Shown piece by piece: positions 1 through 9,800 of a stretch of 64,000 nt of DNA (position 1 is the stretch's first letter; every line of letters begins with the position of its first letter). The notes under the pieces were generated by a model. The model had not been told where the DNA came from, ran no database searches, and saw only the letters and a list, made by a program, of their open reading frames with translations. The DNA lies in the NCBI GenBank assembly GCA_001643675.2, contig LSRY02000010.1:1196001-1260000 (forward strand), given 5' to 3'. The position numbers and the translations under genes are program-made. Source of the stretch: Monocercomonoides exilis. Taxonomy: Eukaryota > Preaxostyla > Oxymonadida > Polymastigidae.

Positions 1-2160
1 AGACAGAGGAAACAACGTTCAAAGACAACGTGACTGAGAAGTTTCATGTGCAGGCTGGACTTCCGTTTTCTCCTGTGCCTTCTCTTTTCTCCTCCTCCTC
101 CTCCACTTCTTCTTCTTCTTCGAGTCTTCAGGCGAATGATCGCTGCCCCTGCTGCCGTGTGGGGAGAGTGAATCTTGGAGGTCCTATTTGGAGCAGCCCG
201 CTGCACTCAAAGCCGTTTTTGATGAAGATGACACAGAAACTGATGGAAAGCTCAGAAACGATAGAGGAAAGTGAAGAAGATGGAGAGAAGAAGGAAGGAA
301 AGGGAGAAAGTGAAGGAGAAGAAGAAAAAGAGAAGGATATGAAAGAAGAGAAGCCAAAAAGAGGGATATTTCGAACAAAGAAAAGAATGCTGGGAACACT
401 CGGGGTTTTGCTAAGGGTTTGAAATTATTCACATTAACCACAAAAAAATTTTTTTATTTGAAAAACGAAATCAAAACAATTTAACTTCTTCATTTCTTGT
501 ATCTATTTTTTTTTTTCCTTCTCTTTCATTCCATTATTTGTTCTAACAGGAATTACCAGATGTTCCACTTTACTATTCATACAGCGATTTGTGCGGGTTC
601 TTTTCAGTTAGCTCTCCTCCACCTTCGACTTTTATGTTTGTCAATTGAAAAAAAATTATTATTGTTATTATTCTTTTTTTTTTTCACGCTATTTCTTCAA
701 AAATCACTTTTAATGAATTTTATTTATTTCTTTCTCTTTCTTTCTCTCTTCTCTCTTCTCTCTTCTCTCTTCTCTCTTTCTCTTTCTCTTTCTCTCTCTC
801 TCTCTTTCTCTCTTTCTCTCTTTCTCTCTTTCTCTCTTTCTCTCTTTCTCTCTTTCTCTCTCTCTGTTCTTTCTATTTACCAGTTCTTATCTTCTTCTGC
901 GCAAATATTCCGTGTCTCAGTCGCATTGCGGACCAACATTTATCAAAACGACTGCTCCACCGATGGTTGTGTTTGACTTCTTCAAGCATCTCATTCAGCA
1001 GCGCACCCCACAAAGATATCTGAAAGCGATTCAAACAGAGGGAAAATTGTGTGAATGTGCTGATGATGAAGCTAATGATGATGCTGGAGACGAAAGCTCG
1101 AATGAATTAGAAGCAGAAGAAAGAGGCGAAAACGATAAGATTGAAGAGAAGAAAGAGAAAAATGAAGAAGATAAAACTGACAATACAAATGCACATTTGT
1201 GCGAGAAGGATATTGAACAAGCCAACAAGAAGGCACAAAATGAGAAAATGACTTCAGATTCAGCTTCAATAAAAGCATTGCTTCCAGCGCCTCGTCCTAC
1301 AAGAACGCAAAAACTGAAGGAAAACCGTGTGCCGGCGCTGAGGGGAATTATGCAGTCGAATTATGAGCCACTGCCGGCAACTGTATCTGCAGAAGTCGAA
1401 AGTATCACGATTGACCAGATAGAAGAGTCGCTGTATGGGAAAGTGGTGAATGGGAATGGAGAAAATGATGGGGAAACATCTTCTTCTTCTTCAGTAGCAA
1501 CGAAATCATCATCGTCATCGACATCAGCAGCAAAAGAAGCAAAAGAAACGACAACTTCTGTTTCCTCTTCTTTATCTCCTTCATCCGAAGAGTCAAGCAA
1601 AGATTCCTCCAAATCTTTATGCTCTTCTCTTTCTGAAGAAGCGCAAAAGGCACTTGAAGAAGCCAAAACGCATATTTTGACTGTTATGCACTTGACTTTG
1701 AGTGAAATTGCGCCTCGTTCAGGGAAAACAGTGAAAACATCTCCAGTTGATGCATCAGAAGACAAGTTTGCACTGCCGGTTCCACGATTTATTATGGCGG
1801 AAAAGGGGTTTGGACCAAAAGCGAAGGCACATAAAGGGTTTGATTATATATGTTTGTATTTATATTTTGAATAATGTTTTTGTTTGAATTTGCTTTAAAT
1901 AAAACTACAATTTTGGATTTGCTTATTAATTTATAAATTTATCAATTTATTAAAAAACTTTCAGTGAAGTATCCGAGAAGAGGAAGCAAAAGATGGCACA
2001 AAAAGAAGAAGAAAAGAGAAAAGAAAGAGAAAGAATGAGAATGGAATATGCGAAAGTGTACGGTCCGAAAGAGAAAACTTTAAGCAAAAAGGAGAAAAAG
2101 AAGTTGGAAAAAATGCAATCGAGCACAAGCTCGCAAGACGTGAGCAATCACATATCATGA
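1..2160 (+). CDS. unidentified acidic, Ser-rich protein, 3' part of a spliced gene (partial at left edge)
   Basis: The gene runs in from the window edge. My splice model is exons <1-416, 550-596, 884-1837 and 1965-2160. The frame stays open across all junctions: phase 0 with donor G|GTTTGA, phase 2 with donor GTTCTT and acceptor CCAG, phase 2 with donor G|GTTTGA and acceptor TTTCAG. The stop is TGA. Visible parts are a Ser-rich segment, a Glu/Lys-rich segment, a short hydrophobic/aromatic exon reading ELPDVPLYYSYSDLCG, a longer folded-looking stretch (FFKHLIQQRTPQRYLKAIQ), another acidic/Ser-rich linker, and a basic C-terminal coiled-coil-like end. I do not recognise a family. The alternating charged and Ser-rich linkers suggest a nuclear or scaffold protein, but that is a guess. 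Exon 2 is only 47 bases, so the model should be checked with RNA reads. Confidence is good that this is coding and moderate on the exact junctions. Confidence 0.6.
720..866. repeat. CT/CTTT microsatellite inside intron 2 of the left-edge gene
   Basis: This is a near-continuous pyrimidine run of TCTC and TTTC units on the + strand, lying in the 287-bp intron 597-883 just upstream of its acceptor. It probably acts as an oversized polypyrimidine tract and is expected to vary in length. Confidence 0.85.
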
Positions 2161-2309
2161 ATTATTTAATTTTGAATATTCACTTTTTTGAAAATTACTT
2201 AAAATCCATCTCGCATATTTAATACATCAAAATACTATCAGGCGCTTTTGTGTTTTGCTTAAAATAAGGAGAACTTCGTGAACTGAAAAGAATAATCAGA
2301 AAGGATATA

Positions 2310-3274
2310 GGGTCAGTAATTTATCATATCCCCTTTTTTTTTATCGGGACATAAATTTTCTGGCTCTCAAGAGCACTTTCAGAAAAAAATAAATAATAGA
2401 AAATAATTAATATATTATAATATACTATTTCAGAAAATATTTTTTCAAATTTTAATTTTTGTGAAAAGATCTGGTGTTTTTTGTTTTATTTTTAAGATCA
2501 AAGACTTGCTCGTATTTTCATGAGCTTTTTGTTTTGAGATTTTTAAGTATTGTTATTGTTATTGAACATAACTTCTTTATAATTTTGGTTATTTTTCATT
2601 GTTTAACACTTCGTTTTTTTATTATTTTTTGCATTTCACTAAATTTCGACAAATTGAAGAATGCGTCTGAATAAATAAGTTTTTTCGTTAATTTGAAAGC
2701 GTAAATATATTAATTATCAACAAATAAAGGTAATCAGAAATAAGAAAATCTTTAATTTTTAATGATCGAGATTATTATTCAAAAAAACATGTTTTTGTGT
2801 ATTTTTGTGTTTTTAACTTCAAATCATATTTTTCATTTCAAAATTTTGGTGATACACATATCAATCAGTTTTTTAACTATTCTTTTATGAACAAAAACAT
2901 GCTAACTCTAATTTCACATTTTATTTTTAATTTTATCGAAATTTAGTGAAATGCAAAAAATAATAAAAAAACGAAGTGTTAAACAATGAAAAATAACCAA
3001 AATTATAAAGAAGTTATGTTCAATAACAATAACAATACTTAAAAATCTCAAAACAAAAAGCTCATGAAAATACGAGCAAGTCTTTGATCTTAAAAATAAA
3101 ACAAAAAACACCAGATCTTTTCACAAAAATTAAAATTTGAAAAAATATTTTCTGAAATAGTATATTATAATATATTAATTATTTTCTATTATTTATTTTT
3201 TTCTGAAAGTGCTCTTGAGAGCCAGAAAATTTAGGTCCCGATTAATTTTTTGGGTACCGACAAATTTCTGACCC
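2310..3274. mobile_element. 965-bp foldback (palindromic) element with TA target-site duplication
   Basis: The element begins GGGTCAG and ends CTGACCC, flanked on both sides by TA (2308-2309 and 3275-3276). Its two arms (about 2310-2655 and 2930-3274) are near-identical inverted copies of about 345 bp around a 270-bp unique centre. Each arm carries the same spurious 65-codon ORF, one on each strand. There is no transposase inside, so it is non-autonomous. The TA duplication fits Tc1/mariner/pogo-type mobilisation (established knowledge), but the source element is not in view. It lies directly outside the left arm of the large inverted duplication. Confidence 0.8.
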
Positions 3275-3721
3275 TAATGCAAATTTCATACATTAATATA
3301 GCAAAAAAAAAAATAAATAAATAAATAAAAAGAAAATAAACTATTTGTTTCAAACTTTTTCTGCAACCTTATCATCACAGGTTTTTGATTCCCATGACAA
3401 AATTAATTATTTAAAATTAAAAATTGGAAAAAATATTAGTTAATTCTGTGCAACACAAAAATCAAAAAAATACATATACATTCATGACAAGACAAAACAA
3501 AACCCAATTAATAAAAATAACAACAACAACAATAATAATTTCCTATTGTCAATGAAAAACTATCACATGAAACATTTCGTTTGTCTGAAAAGAATTTTCG
3601 TTGGAAAGCGATTCATTTTCCTTCAACAATGAAAAGTTTCAACCTATAAAATTGAATTTATTGCTTTTCAAAAATTATTAGAATTTGAATATCCAAAAAT
3701 TGTATTCCTTGAAAAGAAACT

Positions 3722-3731
3722 CTTATAAATA
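3722..3731 (+). promoter_or_regulatory. possible TATA-like box before the receptor gene
   Basis: CTTATAAATA lies about 85 bases upstream of the first ATG and is kept, with its surroundings, in the other arm at about 36024-36033. The region from about 3550 to the ATG is nearly identical in both arms. Core promoter motifs of this organism are unknown to me, so this is tentative. Confidence 0.25.
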
Positions 3732-3813
3732 CAAAAAAGAGAATAATACGCTTTTCTTTTGAAATCAAAAACAAAAACAAACATTAAACTCAGACAAAAA
3801 ATTCAGCTTCAAT

Positions 3814-6800
3814 ATGAAAAAGTTAAAAAATAAATTTTTATTCATCAAGAATTATGTTCAACAAAAATTAATTTTTTCGGAAACAAACAAATATATTGGG
3901 CGCAGGGATTTTTATTTTAAAGTTATTTTCCTATCTTCTTCCATGGCGAATATCTTCACCAGCGCAAAAGCTGCAATAAATATTGTTGCTCTTATAATTA
4001 TTGTTGTTAATTGCAGCAATGGCAGAGGAATTGCCGAAAAACAATATCAGCAAGAAATGAATTGGGAGATGCCAAAAAGCACGATCAGCATTGAAAACAG
4101 CAGCAACAAATACTACAATAAAAATGACATAGGTGCAGCAAAAGTCATATTCTCATCGAGCGTTCGTGCTTGTTGTATTCGAACAAATCTGAATATCATC
4201 AACACCTCCTTGTGTGTGACTCATCTCACATTAGCGCCTCTCGCTGGTTGTCCACTCATCACTGCCCAACACCACTCAGCTGCCACCATCTGCTCCTCCA
4301 TTTGCCAAGTCAACCCAGCAACAAAATCTCCACTTTTCCTCTCTGCCCATGCCTCACTCGCCCTCACCAACTTCTCCCTCACCATCCACCAGCCAGACAT
4401 CCTCTCCTTCCCCCTTTTCTCCGCCCCAAACAATCTCCTTCCAGATGCCCACTCCCCAATCCCCACCTCCTTCTCCATCTCCCACTCCTCTTTCTCCTCG
4501 TTCATCTCCCTCATCCAGCCCTTCCTTTTTTCTCCTTCTTCTTCCCGTCTCCATAACCATCACCAATCCCATACCCACCTCCAAATCCACCTCAATCTCC
4601 ATCTCTCAAACACCCTCTTCTCCAACATCTCCTCTCCTCAATCCCATCCATCTCTTCCATTCCTTCCCTCATACTCACTCAACCCATTCACCTCAACCAC
4701 TTCTTCCTCTTCTTCCATTTCCACCAACACCAACACCAATTCAATCCCCTCCTTCTCCCTTCACTCATCCCTCTCCATCCGCTCAACCATCTTCAAACAC
4801 ACTCACAACCCCATCGATGGAGCCATCCTCCCTTCTCTTAACAACCCATCCACTTCTCTCTCTGCCTTCAACGCTTCTTTTCTCCACCAAACACGTTCTT
4901 TGTCAAATGATGCTGTGGTACATATTGGAACCGAATCTCAACGAGAAACACCTGGAAGATTGACTTCATTTGATGAGAACAATCATCGCTTCGAATGGTG
5001 CGAATGGAATAATTCTGGAGATGGCTCATCTGGAGGTGCGCTTAATGTTGAATGCACAAATGCAAATCTAACAATCTGTTCCTGTTCATATACAAAATGC
5101 TCAAGTAAAGGACATGGTGGAGCGTTATACTGCTTGTATTTGTCAAATGTTATCATCACCAAATCCAATTTCACAAACTGTTCTGCTGCTCATGGAGGAG
5201 CAGCCCACACCGCTTATCCACAGCAAAATTCTATTTATTTGCATTCAGATAATAAAATTGAAAATTGTTCAATATCTAGTTGGTGTGGGACTGGCTGGTA
5301 TTTTTACATTGGCGCTTTTCCATTAAATGGACAGTTCTTGTTTTCCAAATGCAAATGCATTACAAATTTTGGTGGTGATTCTGCTGGTTCTATAACATTT
5401 TATAATCCTCCGGCATCAAAGCCAAATATTTTTAAAATTAATGACTGTCAGTTTATAAACAACAAATTGAATTCTTCTTCAACATATGGTGGCGCTGCCA
5501 TTTACAGCTATTCAACTTATGCCTGGATGAGTGGGACAAAATTCATCTCCTTCTGTTTCTTCGATGGCAATACAGCTGCAAATGGCAGAGGAAACGATGT
5601 ATTCTTCGGTGATAGTTATATCAGCCAATCTCCATTCGAGAATTGCGGATCGACAACCTTATCCAAAAGAGTATGGAATGCGGGAACAGCAGATAACTCC
5701 AATTTCAATGGTTGGTTACCATTTGTAATGCCAAATAAAGTTGTTGCCAACAGCGGAATGGATGCAGATGCCTGTGGCAGACAAGGGCAAACCCCATGCG
5801 CCACTATCGAATATGCTTTGTTCGGCTTTGTTTTTTTTGAATATACTTCCCTTACCCTCCTGAACTCTTCCTTCACTCCTTCTCAGGTACTCTCTTTCCG
5901 TGCCCCAAATGCAAAAATCACTGGAATTGGAACAGATGCAACCATCATCGCCTCCAGTGGCATTCCTCAACCATCATCATCATCTTCTTCTTCATTTTCT
6001 TCATCATCTTCCTCTTCACCAGATCCATCTGCCTCTTCTGCCCTCTTCCAACAAACTCAGGGCTCCCTCACAGTCTCTGCCCTCGCCATCGCCCACAACT
6101 CCACAAACCCCATCACCCCCATCCTCTTCCACCTCTCCGGTAACTCCCCTTCCCTCAACCTCAACACAACCACCATCACCGGAACAACCCCATCTTCATC
6201 ATCAATCACAACTCCCCTCTTCTTCCTCACTGCTGGCTCCCTCGCCCTCAACCACACAGCAATCACCCAACTCACCCTCAACAGCCAAAGCATCTTCCAC
6301 CTCACCTCCCTCACCGCTCCCCTCACCCTCAACTCCTCCAACATCACCCACATCACCTCCACTGCCACCCCCACCAGCTGTGTCCTCTCCTCTGCCACCT
6401 CCCCTGCCCTCTCCATCTCCCTCACCAACTGCACCATGACCAACATCAACTCAGAACAGTTGAGCCAACAAACTGCCACCAATGGCGGGTGCATCTCATT
6501 CGCCTCATCTGCCCCTGCCAACACATTTTCAGTGAGTGATTCCACCTTTTCCAGCTGTTCTGTGAGCGAGGATACAAGTTCTGGAGGAAGAGGCGGTGCT
6601 CTCATGATCGAGTTCAACCATGGCTCACAAGTGTCAGAATCCTCCTTTTGCATCACCAATATCGTGTTTTCAGGCAACAAGGCCAGTGTCGGAAGAGATG
6701 TGTATTTTGTGTGTGAATCCCTTGTCGCTTCTGTGAAGGAACCCTTGTTCACTTTCATGAGAAGCATCACTCAGAAAGACAACTCGGTTGTTGGACATGA

Positions 6801-9800
6801 CAGAACAGAAGCATTCGGTGATTGGGATGTGGATTTGTTTATATTCTTTGAAGGTTTCTTTTCTGACACGATATATGTTGATGGAACATCTGGAGTGGAG
6901 AATGCGTATTGTGGAATGGAGAAGGCACCATGTTTGAATGTGAATTATGGGATGGAGCGTTTGAAGAGACCACAGATTGTTCTGCAGGAGATTATTGTGT
7001 GTTCAAAATCAAAGATGGAAGGGTGTGTAAATATGAGCGGGATGAGTTTGAAGGCAAAAATTAAGGCAATTGTCGAAATCGAATGCCAAAGGGAAGTGAG
7101 TGGATCTGAAGAATGCGTTCTGAAATCAGCATCACTGACAGAAATGAAATTTATTGGAATTGTTGTTCCTTCAAGTTTCAGCAGAACAATCACTGATGTG
7201 ATTGAATCGGGCACTCAAAATGGCGAATTGCATATGAAGAACTGTGAGATGAGTGTTTTTGGAGGGAAGCAAAATACAATTGCATTTTTCTTGATCAAAT
7301 CGACAGGAAAGATGATTGAACTGGACTCTGTCACGATTTCAGATGTGAAATCAGCAGTCTCGTTGTTTTCACTTTCGCTTTCAACAGGAAATGTGAATGA
7401 ACAGGAATACAAGGTGAAACTGTTGAATTGCACACTGGAAGGATTGGAGATTGATAGCGGAGTTGCAGTAGAGGGCAAGGCAGCCGTATTTGAAGGGAAT
7501 GTGGGAGTTGAAATGGTGATGAATGGAAGTACAATTAACGGGACATTGTCAGAGAAGAGCAAAGAAGGAGGAGCACTGCAGATAGCGTTGAGTGAAGGAG
7601 GATTTATGACAATTGAAAATAGCTCATTTTCTGGATGTGTCTGTGAGAACGGGAGTGAGAGAGGAAAAGGAGGATTCTTGTATTTGGATTGCCAAAATTG
7701 CTTTGAAGAAAAGCCATTTATTTTTGATGTTGGAGTGACTTTTGAGAACAATAATGCAGCAATTGGAAAAAATGTGTTCATTTTGGGAAAGGATTTTAAT
7801 TCTTCTGTGACAAATGCTTCGTTCAAGTTTGATTATTCATCAATGATAGATGATAAAAATTTGTTTGTGGGAAGTGATAGAAAACATCAAGAAAAGGATT
7901 TGTTCATGTTCCTCGTTCCATTCAGCTCATTTGAGATATTTATTTCATCGAGTGGATTTGATGTTGCAAGATGTGGAAGCGAAGAAGAGCCATGTTTCAC
8001 GATGTGGAAAGGGATGGAAAACATGAAAAAGGAGAATGGAAAGAAGACAATGCAAATTGAAGGATCAACTGTTATTCGAGATTCATTCAACTTATCCAAT
8101 TTATTGATCAAAAAAGCTACTTCAATAGGAGAAGAGAACACGAAAACAGTCTTGAATTTTGAAAAGGCAGCTGGAAGTCAACTGGAGTATTTCATGGGAA
8201 ATGATGATCATCTTGAATTGACGAATATCCATCTCCAACTGACGTCTGGATTTGACAATTCAGCCAAAACAATTATTTCAAACAAAGAAGGAGCTTTGGT
8301 GATAACTGGATGTTCATTCCATTCAGAGGCAGAAGTGAACAATGGATTTGATTGTGTATTTGTGGATGCGATTGGAGGAACTGTGGAAGTGAATGATTTG
8401 TCTGTTGAATCATGCGATGTTGGAGATAGCATTTTTGTCATTCACGATGCTGGAGTTGTTTGCCATTTTGTGAATGTTCGAGTGGAATCATTGAATGAAA
8501 GCAGAGGATGCATTTTGTCAATCAAGAAATCTGAAGCAGGATTGAAAATTAATGAAGAAGATGAAGAATGTGTGAATATTGAGATTGGCAAATCATCATT
8601 TTCAGGAGTGAAGAGAAGTGACAATGGAGCAAGCATTTTGGAGTCAATGAGCGAGAAAAAGATTTGCTTGGTTGTGAATGAGAGCAGCATAACAGAAGAT
8701 AAAGCAGAATTGAGTGAAAAAGGAGGGGCAATATTTTTCACATTGGGAAAGTCTGGTTCAATGAAAATAGTTGAATCAACAATCAGTCATTGCAGCTGCA
8801 GTATTGGTTCAGGGAAAGGAGGGGGAGTGTATTTGGCAACAAAGGAAACAGGGCTTCTCAATTTCACATTTGTGGGGATGAAGTTCAGTGCAAATACAGC
8901 AAAAGTGGGGAATGATATTTTCATTGAATGCTTCAACATCTCATCACAGATCAATGAAACTCAATTTCAATTTGATCTTCGAGAAGGTCATTATTCACGA
9001 ATTAATGTGATATATGGAAGAGATGAATGCGATTATCCGAATGATACAGATCTGATTGGATTTGTAACAATCCATCAGAGCGATATAATAATTGTTAGTA
9101 GTATAAATGGTTCAAATGACAGACAATGTGGAACAAACACACTTCCATGTGATTCGATTGATTATGGCCTTCTACATTTGACTTCAGAGCTAATAAGTCA
9201 AATTCTCATTGTTGAAGAGAGTGTAATAAGTGGAGAGATAAATTTGAAAGAGATGTGCTTGAGCTCGAAGAATAGAGATTTATGCAAAGTTGAAGTGAAA
9301 CAAGGAATTGAAAAAACAAAGGATTCTGTAATTTCAACAACAGGAGAAGTTTCTTTATTGAGAATAAGATTTGTGTTTGATTCAGATTTCATTTCTTCAC
9401 ATGAATCATTAATATCACCGGAGGGAGGGATTCTTGAAATTATGAATTGTTCTTTTTCGTCAAAACAACCTAATGAAGAAGGAAATGCAACTTTTGCAGA
9501 CATTCAATTTCACATTTTCAACATGGCAAAAGGAGAATTACAACTTGACGGATGTTCTTTGTCAAATCTCATTCTTCAAAAATCTGCATTATATCTTTTA
9601 TCTCCTCTTCCATCAGTTATTGATTCATTAACAATATCCAATTCAACAATGGAAACTTCTCTGTTAGATATTAATGAATGTGGTCAATTAACAATTAAGG
9701 ATTTCAATACAGAAAATATCACAGTTGAAGGAAATGAAGAATCATTGATATCTTGCCTGTCAGCGAAAAAGACAATTCAATTGACAAATTGCACAATGTG

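Noticed and set aside
2474-3111. Twin 65-codon ORFs on opposite strands
   Set aside because: They are the two arms of one palindrome; AT-rich chance frames.
4349-4963. Pro/Ser-rich ORF overlapping the receptor gene
   Set aside because: A by-product of the pyrimidine-rich block; no start context or continuation, and the long frame explains the region.
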